A stretch of DNA of 64,000 nt, taken from positions 33,650,001 through 33,714,000 of the forward strand of contig CM045733.1 of the NCBI GenBank assembly GCA_024760905.1. Direction: 5' to 3'. Both the position numbers and the translations under genes were made by a program. Below the pieces are notes generated by a model. That model made no database searches. It was given only the letters and a program-made list of their open reading frames with translations, and had not been told where the DNA came from. Below are positions 51,318-63,650 of this stretch, piece by piece. The DNA comes from Plotosus lineatus. Its lineage: Eukaryota > Chordata > Actinopteri > Siluriformes > Plotosidae. Position 1 is the first letter of the stretch; every line of letters starts with the position of its first letter.

Positions 51318-51982
51318 AAAGAATTATGTTGGTACAAGGCTCCTGAACGGCACAGCGGCCAGGTGTACCACAACTATACGAGAATTCACAGAGTGTCATT
51401 ATCCGTGGCCACAAGCCTACGAGAGAAAAACTCTTACCTGTACTCATAATCAACACTAAACAATCCTGGGCCTTATGTCAGCTCATGCATACAAGGGTGT
51501 GGATGCCCAACTAGTTAGGTGGCACTTGGGAATTACTATTAAAAACTACGTTTGGGTGGGGTGGGGGGGGATAAGAACCGAAATTCAATGAAAGTAAAAA
51601 TAATATGAGCAATGCCTGAATTGAAGCCTGTAAACATCGAGATCCATGTTTCCTTTAGTTATCAGTTGGACTTTATAACATAAGCTTCAGTTACAGGTAG
51701 GACCATTTCATACTTGATCAATACAGAACTTGCAAAATCTCGAGCTGAAGAATTCAATTCGGCAGGCATTATTCAAGACACAGCTCCAGGCACCTCAGTG
51801 GCGTAACAGAAAAGTCTGGCCCTTTATCACAAGATCGTTATTTCGACCAAGGGTCAAAAGAGCAAAATTGGCTATGTTCTCTCTCCCCTGTCAGTCAGAG
51901 CAAGACTAGCCATTGCTGGGTATCAGTGAGCTCACATATGTGGAAGATGATCGATAGCAATTTCACTGATTCTAGTGTAATG

Positions 51983-51989
<7 letters not shown>

Positions 51990-52052
<63 letters not shown>
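51990..52052. repeat. (TA)n microsatellite
   Basis: About 31 TA units, uninterrupted. Confidence 0.95.
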
Positions 52053-52055
<3 letters not shown>

Positions 52056-52310
52056 TAAAAACTCAACCCAAGGAATAATAGCTACAGCCAATGATGGAAT
52101 TTTTATTTAGCATGCATTGCAACAACATACACAACAGGTATTCTATAGTGTGTAGCTACTAGTATACCACACACACACACACACACAAAATGGACACGAT
52201 AATGAACCAGTGAGTGAGTGCAGTCATATGATGGTGTAATGCGGACAGTCCCACTAGCCTTCTTCAGAACAAAAATGTTTTTCCAACATCATGGGAAATT
52301 TTAACAAATA

Positions 52311-53050
52311 CAGTCGGCCCTCTACTTACGAAAACCTCTGAATACGAAAAATCCAGGTTTACAAAGAACATTCTGCTAAATTTTAGACTGCTCATTTCAG
52401 CTTAGTTTTCATTTTTTAAGTTGTTTAATTCAGCAAATCCCCCAGTGCAGCTAACTGGGTTATCAAAGGCAGGCCATGTCTCTCACTGTCTATGGTGAGA
52501 GGCATGTAAAAGAACCATTGCTGACTTTCATAAAGAGTAGGCTGCAAAGCCGTCAGCGTGTTTCTACGACCTGGAGAGGGGTGGGCTCCGCCAGGCCAAA
52601 TCAGCCCAAGTCTCGCCATAAAGGCGCCCCAACGACATCCTCAGATGTTAAGGGAGAAGTGAAGTGAAGTGAATTCAGCAAATGTTTAATAAAATGTGGC
52701 GCGCTCCACCGAATGTGAGCAAAATGCGGCTCATCCGGACCTCCAATCCCTCAAGGAAACAAATTAATGTTGAGTCCGGGCCTCCGATCTGTCAAGCAGA
52801 GGAGTTTGCTTTGAATACCCCGTCTCAAAAGCTCCGGCGTCAGCTGCGCGCTGCGTGTGGGCGGACCCCGCATTCGGCGGAGCGCGCCACAAATATGTGT
52901 TGTTTGTGTGTGTGTGCGTGTGTGTGTGTGTGAGAGAGAGATAGACAGTGTTTTTATTTGTGTGTGTGAGAGAGAGACAGTGTTTTTGCTTGTGTGTGTG
53001 TGCACGTGAGAGAGAGCGAGAGAGAGAGAGACAGTGTGTGTGTGTGCGCG

Positions 53051-53082
<32 letters not shown>

Positions 53083-53323
53083 TGTGTGTGTTAATAAAAA
53101 TGTTTAATAATGGTTTAATTAATAAATGGTTTAATAAATAATTTTCTTTTACTTTTAACAAAATTGGTGTACTTTTATCATTTTTAAAGGGTTTATGGGG
53201 TAGTCTTGGGAGCTTTGGAACGAATCACGCGTTTTACATGTAAAATGCACCTCTACTCGCGAAAACTCCAGGCTACAAATAAGGCTCTGGAACGGATTTA
53301 TTTCGTAAGTAGAGGGCCGACTG
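52311..53323. mobile_element. pogo/Tigger-type element (type B), complete, carrying a nested SINE
   Basis: 1013 bp, flanked by TA. Ends cagtcggccctctacttacg and tcgtaagtagagggccgact are near-perfect inverted repeats. The interior has the CT/GT-rich repeats typical of this family and a GC-rich part at 52700-52880. A SINE (52439-52671) sits inside, so the element without it is about 770 bp. No transposase frame is left. Confidence 0.9.
52439..52671 (+). mobile_element. SINE copy, family S with a third type of tail, flanked by 12-bp target duplication
   Basis: The direct repeat aattcagcaaat occurs at 52427-52438 and 52672-52683, so the insertion limits are certain. The S body (cagctaactgggttatcaaa to gccgtcagcgtgtttct) is followed not by the LINE-type or L2-type tail but by gacctggagaggggtgggct, ccaagtctcgccataaagg and a (GTGAA)n-like end. 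Confidence 0.9.
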
Positions 53324-56213
53324 TATTTACAATAAATGATGTGTAATTTTGTATAGACGTTTTAGAACACTGAGGGCTGAAAATTTATGACAAGCAAAGA
53401 ATTAAATTAGACCAAAAAAAAAAAAATTTAATGAACAATTGCACATCGCTCAAACAGGTTTCGAATACGTTGCTCATTAACGCACACTATGATTCATGTG
53501 GCATTGCTAATTTCAGATGGATTAATATCAATGAAAGGTGTGCAGAACAGCTTTCACCAAAACACAGCCTAGGTTTTGAATCAATTTTAGTTACAGGAGC
53601 TATGATACAGATTTTTTTGTCCTTCCTCAATGTATTGGTTTAAACTTGTGCTCAAGAGGATCTGGCCCTTGGTGGGCATTGTTCATTTTCTATGAGAGGG
53701 CAAAAAAGGATTTAGGCAGCATCTGTAGATCCCCTTGAGTACAGGTTTAAATCTGAAAATTGAGGCAGAACAAAAATATAAATGTGCTGAATCCTCCGAG
53801 GAAAAAGTATTTACTCAGCACTAAAATACCTAACAAAGGAAATCCAACAGATTCGGGTCGTCCTCCAGAACATTAACCTGAGCAGTCCCATCATATACAT
53901 CAGACATGAGATAGACAACATTTCCAAGGGCAAATTCCAAGAACATGTGTGTGTGTTGTGTGTGTGTGTGTGTGTGTGTGCGTGCGCAGTAAGAAACTCA
54001 TCTGCTGGGCAAAGAAAAATGCAGTCACAGCCCCTGGTAATGAAGTTTTGAATTTGTTCAAATTGTTTCAGTTTGATTTAATTCTCAACATTGGGTCCAT
54101 TTCCTAGGTCTGCCATACGATGACCTGAAACATCCCGTGGCTGTGTCATGATATGAATAATATAAATATCCTCCACTATTTAGGTCATCTGCCATGTTCA
54201 GAATTGCTCAGATTTCCTTTGACAGTCCTATGATTGCTCTACCTTATACCTCAGAAACTTCCTTCTATACTCACATGTATCATATGACATTTTTAAGATA
54301 AGTGTCAGGCTGAGCGATATAGGGTGGTCCTATGTCAATTAAGTATTACAGGTATACTATACATGTTTTATGGCCTGACAATCATTTCCCTTTTATATGA
54401 ACAATGTATAATTTGACTTACAGTCTTGACTTATCCCCCCCATAGACATGCAGCACATTTAGAGAACACAGGGAACCTAAAAACAAAAAAAGTTTTAATG
54501 TGAAGTGTGCTACTGCAGTAGCCTGTCGTACCGAGGACGATTGTACGAGACGCAGTTGAAAGATTACAATTCAGCTCCACTGTCTATATTCTTAATTTGT
54601 CATTTTCATCTTTTATGGTGGAAATTCGGTGCCTCCATTACTGATTATTAACACACCAGGATTCACACCAATCTAGTCAGAGCCCCAAGTGTGACCTTAT
54701 GCTAATGTTTAACTCTTGAGAGACAAGTAATTATAAAATGCATTCTAATGTACCTGGTGATAAATATACTCTCGGGCACTTAGGCACTCATGTTACTTCC
54801 AGATATTTTCGATCACTGTTCTGATATTCATTCATACAAGCTGTACAGTCTATCAAAACAAACCAAGGGAAATATAGTTCGAGATCGCCTTGAACATAAG
54901 AACACTTTACAGCTTACCTGAACCGGCTGTGGTTCGCTAACATTGCATTTATTTGGAAATCAAACTTGATAGTGAAGGATAAATCTGAGAGTTTAGTTCT
55001 GTTCTAACAGAAGCTCGCCTGGACTTTGGTGATTAGGATTTGCACCTACTACTGTTCTCAGCTTAATCCTCTTATTAACCCCTTATTGGACGGTTGATAG
55101 AAGACAGCATACTGTTGGCTACGTGGACACTAGTGACAGACTAGATGTCATTGAGAGAGAAGGCACATTTTATGAGCTTTGATTAAACGTTAATGAGTTG
55201 AATGGGAGTATTTGGAACAAGCCGAGATTGCACTACGGGCAAGAAGAGTGAATACTAGATTAACAGCTTTTCCTGGAAGACTGTACAAATTACTACCAGG
55301 TTTCTCCGTTTCTCACGCTTGAATAAGTGCAGAGTTTCTTTTCTGACCTTTGACCTCATGTCAGCTTTGTTTATACTGTACATGTGGCGCTCTACAATGG
55401 ACAATGTCACAGTGCAGCTTTACAGAAGTCCAGGTGAAGGGTTAAATCCCTAATGAACATTACAGAGGCAAGAGCGAACAGGAGAATCTCCCTGATCCAA
55501 CATGAGGAAGTCGTCTTGAGAGGAACTACACTTGAAAGAAAACCCATCCTCCCTTGTAGGACACTGATAACGAGCTTATCTTTCATTATGCTTCCCAAAC
55601 CGTATAAAGAAATCAGGGTTGAGTGCGTTCAACGGACCTGTAGAACAAATATCAGGGTTTAATATTATCCACTGTAGAATGAATGAGGATTAATCTAGTG
55701 TAGTCCAAAGGTCGTTCAAATGAGAGGACACTTTAGAGTAGCCATGAGGAACCATCCACAGCAGCCTCACAGCAATCTCTGGTTGCTAGTGATTCTCAGG
55801 TAAAAGAAACCACAAACCGAAATGGATCATCAGGAGGCATCCTTCGGTCTATTTAGGTAGAAGGAGTCGGCATTAAATACTGAAATTCCATTAAAGATGA
55901 ACTAATGAAGCACAAACTGAGAGTTAAGGACACATTTGTTTTTCCATACTACCTTTAAAGAAAACATTTTTTTAAACTTTTATAACCAAAAAATGTATAA
56001 TTTCATAGCATTATTTATATAAATGAATAAAAGTGAATTACAATTAAATACTTTTTTTCATTTTCCTAATAGCCAACAATACTTGCTTACAATCATCTGT
56101 AAAAGTTGCGTAAAAAGTGGTATAAAATAAAAACCACCAACTAAAATATTCCTTTTATTGAAAATAAAATAGAATATTTATAAACAGTTATGAAGATGCT
56201 TATGTCATTAGGT
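53324..56213. other. Stretch without recognisable gene
   Basis: Mostly unique sequence with a (GT)n run at about 53947-53979. The plus-strand frame at 55453-55662 and the minus-strand frame at 55407-55598 overlap each other and resemble no family I know. Confidence 0.5.
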
Positions 56214-56335
56214 GTGACTGGTTGTCGCGTTGGGCTTGCAATGGCAGGGTGCACCTTGCCTTCACCCAATGTCGATTGAAAGAGACACCAGCCTACCTGC
56301 GACCCTAGTAGGACTAATAGTTTGGCAAATGAGTA
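56214..56335 (+). mobile_element. L2-like tail fragment
   Basis: gcaatggcagggtgcacctt, gccttcacccaatgtcgatt and ctgcgaccctagtagg follow the same pattern as the L2-like tails at 29583-29675 and 63525-63650, but more decayed. Confidence 0.6.
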
Positions 56336-56363
56336 AGATGAGTGAGGGTTAAATATGAATATA

Positions 56364-56779
56364 CAGGGATCCCTCACTTTCCGCGGTTAATGGGGACCGA
56401 GACTCCCGCGACCGATTTCCGCAAAGTAGGTTCCACCCCCCCTGACTGACGTATACGGACATGTATGTGTGTATAATATCAATAAATACATATTCAATGC
56501 TATAAATGCTTATAATAACAATTAGACATTCAAAAATAATGCATAAGATGTAAATAAAATATAAATACACACACATACAGATGTGCATGCACCTCACAAA
56601 AATGTAAGTAGTTTTATTGGGGCGGGTTTTGGGTTGTTTCCTTGTTTGTGTTTTTTTTTTTTTTGCATAATTGACCTTGTTTTGTTTTTGAGCTTTTTCC
56701 CTATTTTTCCTAATTTTTTTGCTGAATATTTTCGAAAATCCCACGATGCACTGAAGCATGAAATAGCAAGGGATCACTG
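56364..56779. mobile_element. Short pogo/Tigger-type element (type E), uninterrupted copy
   Basis: 416 bp. Left end cagggatccctcactttccg after TA; right end aaatagcaagggatcactg. It serves as the empty-site reference for the nested insertion at 45203-45763. Confidence 0.88.
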
Positions 56780-57923
56780 CATATCTAATAAATATATAAC
56801 AGCTACCTCAATTTTCTTTCCTTTAGCTTTAGTTTAGACAGTCTACAAGGTGGGACTGATTTTTTTGTTGAATCTATTTGTAATGTTCCTCGCAAAACAG
56901 TTTTTTCCTTTCTAAAACAATTGTTTTGGATGTTTATGCACTATTCAAGCAGAACACTCTCACTGCTACTCAACGTAACCACACCTGAGACGTAATGTGT
57001 ATAATCTCTACGATATGTTGCGTACACTGCTATCTCAGCAAATACAGCTTGGAAAACTCTGAGCAGGCAGCCTAATAATTTAATAATAGTTCAGGTTTTT
57101 TACGATTCAAAACATCAAATTTGTACCCTCATTTATCAGTGTATGATACATCATTACATGCCAAGATATAAATAAACCAAAACATTAAGTTTAATCTGAT
57201 CATAGATGAACAGATGGGAAACATTAAAACAAAGCCAGTCTCAGAAGATTTCAGTAAAAATGCAGCATGTGAACACAGCATAATATTAAAATTCAACTGA
57301 ATCCCATATACACTCAAGAAACTAAAACACAGCTGCATGCATTAAGAGAAGCACAGGCGCATGATATAATAAACAGGCTATGAAACGATTATAAAATATT
57401 CATTATAATCTGAATATCAGCCACATGCGGCATTTCAGCTGTGTATTTCAGACACTGCGGGTGATTTTTAGAGAAATTAAGTCCCATCAGAAACAATACA
57501 TCTAGTTCACTCTTCCCTGAAGATCGGAAACTACTCTACAGCTTGTACCCAGTTTCAGCAAAGATTGTGTAAGGATAAAGTCTTTATGAATCTGCACATT
57601 TATATAATGCACTTTTTAAAATAAAATGACTGGTCAACGCAAAAATTAAATAAAAGGTTCTCTTTAAAAGGGACTTTAAGAATAGAAACTGGGATCGGCT
57701 AACAGCAGCACTGAGGTTTAAGGAATTCCGTTTGTGTGGCAGCTCCTGCTTATATTATGCGTCTAAATCTATTTTAATTGATGCAGATTAAAAATTCAAT
57801 TCACAAATACAGTACATAATTATAAAAAGTACAAGAATATGGACTGTTAAGCCATCTTACAATAATGTTGTTAAAATAAACAAGCTCTTGAAATAAGAAA
57901 GTCAACCTTTACTAGAATAAAAA
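56780..57923. other. Stretch without recognisable gene
   Basis: AT-rich unique sequence; nothing recognised. Confidence 0.5.
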
Positions 57924-58275
57924 GGCGGCATGGTGGCGCAGTGGTTATCACGTCTATCTCACAGCGAGAAAGTCCTGGCTTCGATTCCCAGCTCGACCGT
58001 TTATGTGTGGAGTTTGCATGCTCTCCCTGTGCTTGCGTGGGTTTTCTCCAGGTACTCTGGTTTCCGCCCACAATCCAAAAGCATGCACAGTAGGTTAGTT
58101 GGCTGTTCCAAATCATCTGTAGGTGTGAGTGTGAATGGTTGTGCGAGTGTTGGCCCTGCGATGGCCCAGCGAGCTGTCCAGGGTATACCCTGCCCTCACC
58201 TAGCCCGGCTTAGATGGGCACCAGCGTCCCCGCGACCCTGATTAGGATTAAATGATTTGGAAACTGAATGAATGA
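57924..58275 (+). mobile_element. tRNA-derived SINE with L2-like tail (family T2)
   Basis: Head ggcggcatggtggcgcagtg with A box (tggcgcagtgg) and tggcttcgattcccagctcg with a B-box match (cttcgattcc), the polymerase III promoter pattern. The body contains the fish-typical gtgtggagtttgcatgctct and gggttttctccaggtactct. The tail gcgaccctgattaggattaa then tgaatgaatgaa is the L2-type 3' end. It appears full length. Confidence 0.92.
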
Positions 58276-58513
58276 ACTAGAATAAATAGCACACAACAAC
58301 ATGTGGGTGGTGCAGTTACAAAACCAGAGCAGATGACACCACACAACCACTGGTAAACAATCTTAGAACACATAATAAATATGAAACAAAACAGCAATCA
58401 GAGGTTTGACAGAGAAGCAGCAGGACATTGAGCATGTTCCTTCTTGGAGTAAATAAGATGTGATTTCTTATTCACAAAATAATTTATCACCAATGTAGTA
58501 AAAGTAGCCTTTT

Positions 58514-58517
<4 letters not shown>

Positions 58518-58548
<31 letters not shown>
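58518..58548. repeat. (CA)n microsatellite
   Basis: About 15 CA units directly before the type G pogo element. Confidence 0.85.
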
Positions 58549-58555
58549 GCATATA

Positions 58556-59147
58556 CAGGGAGTCCTCGGTTTACGCCAGTCCCGACTTAAGCCATTTCAT
58601 GGTTACAAACGCGCCCCCATAAAAATATTTAAAAAAATAATAATATTACCGTCATTACATCTTACGCGGTTACGTAAAAAAACGCGAACTAGTTTCAGGC
58701 GCGCGAGATGCAGCAAGCGTTGGCTCAGGATCCCAACTTGGAAAGGTTCACTAGGGTTTCCAGAGGCATCATGGATTTGATGCAATGCTACAAGGAGATC
58801 TTGGATGAGAAGAGGTTGTTCTCTGTCCAGTCTAACCTGGAGCAGTATTTTAAGAAGGTGGAGAGGCCTGCAACAGATCCTGTACCCTCGACCTCAGCTG
58901 CATCTACTACTCCAGGCTCACCTGCCCCAGCTTCTCCAGCACAATAAGCCGGTCTCTCCCTCCATTACTGTATTTCATTCTTGTGGTCAGGAATTGTTTT
59001 CTCTTTTTTATGTCATTAACTGTTACATTTTATTATAGCACTACACGTACAGTACTTTTCAGTATTTGTTATGTTCCGATTTACACTAAAAATCGGGTTA
59101 CATCGTGTCTTAAAAATGGATCAGCGTCATAAACTGAGGACTCCCTG
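58556..59147 (+). mobile_element. Short pogo/Tigger-type element (type G) with an intact C-terminal transposase frame
   Basis: 592 bp flanked by TA; ends cagggagtcctcggtttacg and cataaactgaggactccctg. The frame at 58708-58947 is open for 79 codons, starts MQQALAQDPNLERFTRVSRG and includes NLEQYFKKVERP, resembling the C-terminal tail region of Tigger-type transposases (an LDxFFxK-like motif), then a Pro/Ser/Thr-rich end. The DNA-binding and catalytic domains are absent. Confidence 0.82.
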
Positions 59148-59252
59148 TAATGACAAAGAGTCTGAATTTAACATCAAAATTAAAAGAAACAATTTAACTT
59201 AAGATTACTATAATTAAAAAAAAAAAAAAAAAAAATGCACCAAGCAAGTGAC

Positions 59253-59977
59253 TAGTGCTGCAACAATGAATCCATAAAATCAATAAAAATAGATGATTAA
59301 AAGTTTTGGTAAAAAATCTTGTTATCGATAAGTCTTGCGATTACTGCATAAGTCAGCCACTACAAACGAGTGTCACTTGGTAGAGTTGAAGGGACATGTC
59401 ATACGTGCATTTTTTTTTTCATCTTCATAAACATTACAAAACATGGTTCAGTCAACTGCCTGTGGCACTGGGATGGAAAAAAAAAGAAAAAAGTGTTTGA
59501 CCGAAATCTTCAAAAGTTTGGGAACATTTTAATCTACACAATCCCCGAAAATGTGCTGAATGCAGGTTTGTAAAATTGAGACGGGAGCATCACACTGGCA
59601 TGCATTATTCAATAAAAACATGTAGGAATAATTATTGATGAGGAAGCCAGCCCATCAGCAGGGTAAGTGACTACAGAATCCTAAATTTATTCTGTTTTGA
59701 AAGGGAAACATATACCTATATATATGAGCCTGAGTATAAATAAATAAATAAATAAAGTATAGAAGGTTATTTATATATGTTGGACAATGATTAACTACCT
59801 ATCACAGAATTCACAAATGACTAGATAGACACCCAGTTACTCACATGTGGACTGGCAGTTTGAAAACAAAATGGTCTATTTTTGAATGTAGAAATAGAAA
59901 TCTAAAATGTTTGTGCTATTTCCGATTAATCGAAAAAATAATCGATCAATTCGTCGATTATTAAAATAATAGCCCTA
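59253..59977 (+). mobile_element. Non-autonomous hAT element with BED-zinc-finger remnant
   Basis: 725 bp. Terminal repeats tagtgctgcaacaatgaatc and gattattaaaataatagccc then ta are a decayed pair. An 8-bp near-perfect duplication flanks it: caagtgac (59245-59252) and caggtgac (59978-59985). Inside, 59500-59600 reads SKVWEHFNLHNPRKCAECRF then an H-x4-H-like run, a broken BED-type zinc finger as found at the N-terminus of hAT transposases. Confidence 0.85.
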
Positions 59978-59985
59978 CAGGTGAC

Positions 59986-60451
59986 TAAACTGATACACCA
60001 ATGATGAAGAGCTAAAAGACTAATAGACTACATACACTTGTCAGTGATGTCCTAATGTGGACCACCTGGAGTAAAACAGCAAGACAGACTTTCAGGAAAG
60101 CAGAATATACATAATTCTGAGCTTCCAGAAATATTTCGGAAGCAATTCTACAGCCCATAATGAAAAGTTTTTGCTTCCCTTTGGATAGCACGTGTGCAGT
60201 CTCACTGCTGCTTTTTACTTTCTACATTTTAACATGTTCACAAAACAACACAATTTTATAGAAACAGAATTATTATTATGTATATTATATACAAAATTAT
60301 GTATGCTACCTTTTGTGTATTTCTCTTTAAGGCAATCTTCTAGAAAACATGACTGAGTCTCTTTTTAATGCAAATCTATCAGTGAACAAAATGCTTCCCT
60401 AACAAACCATGCATGAGCTTATATTTCTCGAAATAATCAACGTATAACGTA
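59986..60451. other. Stretch without recognisable gene
   Basis: Unique AT-rich sequence between a hAT and a pogo-type element; nothing recognised. Confidence 0.5.
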
Positions 60452-61209
60452 CAGACACTCCCCGCTTTACGTTTATTGTTTTACGTATTTTTCAATTTTG
60501 TTAATTTTTTAATTATAAGTCAAATTTTGAGTTTAGCATGCTCTCTGTAGTACGAGACGTACCTACGTAGTACGCTGATGTAATACGCTACTTACGCATG
60601 ATGCTGCGTCCATTTTTTACAAATGACAGACTGAACGTGCCCTCCTTCGTCCCAGCTCACCGCATGGTACCCTTGTGTTAAGACGTCGTCTCTAATCTTT
60701 GTGTTAACACTGTTTCACGGAATTTTGTAACCCCAAGTAAATATGGTTGGTCAGAAGCGTAAGCCTACTAGTGATAGGGTAATCAGAAAAAGTGGCAAGC
60801 CATCTCATTAGAAATGAAGATGGCCATTATCAAGAAAATCGATGCTGGTGAGAAACACGTTTCTTCCAAATGGCTCCGTCGATCATCGGAACCATTTACA
60901 AGCAGAAAGATCGCATCACAGAGCATGTTCAAGGATATATTTGATAAGTGAACTTGATTAAAATGTATCTATTTGAAATTATTTTACTTGAATTTAATTT
61001 ATTTGAAATTAATGTTGATATTATTTCACAATATTATGTTTATAATAATTGATTTAGGGGCGTTTTATGAGATACGGTAATGGTATTTATGGATGTATAG
61101 TACAGTATGAACATCATGTCACTGGAACATACAGTAACAACTTACGGTTTTCTTCACCTTACGTTCAACCGTTCGTAACCAAACAAAAATCTAAGTCGGG
61201 GACTGTCTG
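60452..61209 (+). mobile_element. Short pogo/Tigger-type element (type C)
   Basis: 758 bp, left end cagacactccccgctttacg after TA, right end aagtcggggactgtctg. At 60744 a start MVGQKRKPTSDR matches the 24585-24797 frame, but small deletions shift it. Downstream, MKMAIIKKIDAGEKH-like and GTIYKQKDRITEHVQGYI readings persist in other frames. Non-autonomous. Confidence 0.85.
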
Positions 61210-61539
61210 CACAACATGCATACAGAGCGATACAAACCATTTTCTGTTTTATGTACCAAGTGAAACTAATATTAACAGCACCAATCAGTTTTGTTCTGCA
61301 TGGTTCACAAAAAGATTACCAGCTAACATCAGCTTTAAAAAAAATTAAAATAGGACAATTTTCAGATCAAACTGTAGGACAAGTTTTCTTCTGTTGCCTT
61401 TTTGTGTTATTTCTACAAGATCAGCTGACTACTGGCAGGAACATTTCTGCTACTGAAGTGGAAAAGGCAAGGGTGTGATAAAAGAATGCGTCACTATCCT
61501 GAAGAACTGATACCATTTTGGATTGGGGGAAAAAGGCGC

Positions 61540-61542
<3 letters not shown>

Positions 61543-61588
<46 letters not shown>

Positions 61589-61628
61589 ACACACATACAC
61601 ACACACATACACACACACATACACACAC

Positions 61629-61699
<71 letters not shown>
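61543..61699. repeat. Long compound (CA)n microsatellite with higher-order pattern
   Basis: About 157 bp of CA repeats. Between about 61570 and 61640 the array is interrupted by TA at regular steps (acacacacat units of 12 bases repeated about five times), then returns to pure CA. Confidence 0.95.
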
Positions 61700-61700
<1 letters not shown>

Positions 61701-63395
61701 GAAAAATAATGCATTGCTTCACTGGTCTGAAGTGATAGTGTTATTCCTAGCACTGGAAAATGAATTCTAACTAATGAATTCGGTACAACACATTTATTTA
61801 ACCAAGGAGGAATCACCACCACGTCCCGTCTTTGTCTTTTCAAACAAACAATCAACTCCAGCTACAGCTCCCATGTGCAAAATCACGTGTCTACTGTACC
61901 TGTTTTCTAATACTGTCTAAAAGTCATCAAGCTGGAATAAACAGGATAATCCATTTTCATACAAGACTGTATTTGGTAAGTATGCTTGCCTTAAAGAATG
62001 AAGAGAAATGTACAGTAATGGGTTAAGGGCTGAAACACATCTCCTGTAAAGGATGAGAACATGGCCTGGAGGACAAGCATGAATGACACCGTGCTTCCAC
62101 AACCACTCCCAAAAGTCAGCAGACAGAAGGGATTGATTACTGAATGTGTTCGCAAGAAGCATTTCCAAGAGAAATGTGACGTTTGTAATCATCTACTTGG
62201 ATTAGACAAAAAGAAATATTCATGTTCTGGTCACCAACATTGATATTCTTTACTATCCAAAAATATCTGTATGCATCTTGAGTGAATAATGACGGAATCG
62301 ATACAACAAAACCTCGCAGCTCAAGCTCAAAAAACCCCACAAATAAATCAAATTTTGTTTTGTTGTTCTTGTATTTGTGTAGGATATAGCAAAATAAATC
62401 CTGTGATATTTGAGATATTCAGGTGACATATTCAGCCATACAGTGAGTGTAACACTGTCAAAGTTTATACGATGCACATTGGGTTAAATACAAGTTGCCC
62501 AGTTTATTGTCATGGACTTGTGTTCTTGCTGTGTGACACAGGTGACAGGTTTTTTTTTTTTTTTTTTTTTTATAAAACTTGGTATACCTCATCTTATTAT
62601 GGATTTGTTAAGTGACATATGAAGAACAAGCCTTGGCAAGTAAACATAAGGTGCAAAGTCCAAAACTTCCTATAAACTTTTACTCAGTACTCAATAACAG
62701 TGTCCAACAAAGAAGGAACACACAGAGCATTTTCAGCTATGATCACTTCATTTTAAGCAGAAATTGTCTCTGAAAATCCTCCCCCTCACCCCCCACCCAC
62801 TACATACATACTTGACTCAAAACTCAAGAAAGTAAAAAAACAAGCCAAATTTTTTAATCTGTTAAAAACAGCTAGGTAAGTTTGGGCTTTTGGATCCTAC
62901 AAGCCAAAAATAACCACAAAAGCCTCTGGGGTATTACGCCTTGCTCAGATCATGTGCTTTTTCACGACCTTGGTATTACAAGTTTCCAGGCGACTGAAGA
63001 GTCAAACCATTCCAGTCTCAGAAAAGGACAAACATACAGAAGAGTAATTTGTTAAGAATAAAGCCTGACTGTTGTAAAGAAAATAACAGGGTCACTTCAT
63101 TTGTGAATATCAATGAGCAGGTCATAATATACAAAATATATATTTCCAAAACGTATGAGTTTATCAGTAAAAACACATTTGAACTGTTCATGCATGTAGC
63201 TAATTTACTTAAAAAAAAACAAAAAAAAAAAAAAAACACAATGTGCACTTTTCTATTTACACGGTTTATTTTCACTTTTACTGAAAAATCCTAATATTAA
63301 AAAGTCAATTTAATACAAAAATAAAAAAATACTTATACAAGTATATATAAATCAAGGTTGGGGGTTCAAGCCTCACTGACAACGGTCGTCACTTC
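61700..63395. other. Stretch without recognisable gene
   Basis: Contains a poly(T) run at 62550-62571 and otherwise unique AT-rich sequence. No exon-like frames. Confidence 0.5.
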
Positions 63396-63650
63396 TGTGG
63401 CCCCAGTACAGCTAACTGGGTTATCAAAGGCCGGCCATGTCTCTCACTGTCTGTCGTGAGAAGTTCATGTAAAATGACCATCGCTGACTTTCGACAAGAG
63501 TATGCTGCCTAACTGTCAGCGTGTTTCTGCCCTGCGATGGCTTGCCATGCTCTCCATGGTGTGCTCTGCCTTCACCCAGAGTCGACTGAGATGGGTGCCA
63601 GCCTCCCTGTAACCCTAATTAGGATTAAAGCGGTTCATAAAATGAATTTT
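63396..63650 (+). mobile_element. SINE copy, family S body with L2-like tail
   Basis: A partial head (ggttgggggttcaagcctca, B-box-like) and S body (gtacagctaactgggttatc, tctcactgtctgtcgtgaga, ctgtcagcgtgtttctg) are followed by ccctgcgatggcttgccatg, ttcacccagagtcgactgag and accctaattaggattaaagc. This is the same tail class as the copy at 14240-14445 and the T2 SINE. Confidence 0.85.

Noticed and set aside
52700..52880. GC-rich block as a CpG-island promoter for EPS8
   Set aside because: It lies inside a complete type B transposon whose relatives have corresponding interior sequence.
55407..55662. Overlapping plus and minus frames of 60-70 codons
   Set aside because: No similarity to known families, no splice context; such frames are expected by chance.
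57928..58000. tRNA gene on the plus strand
   Set aside because: Same reason: a tRNA-derived SINE head with body and L2-like tail.
61421..61855. Long open frames of repeated Cys-Val or Thr-His in the CA array
   Set aside because: They are translations of a microsatellite in several frames, with no start context or conservation.
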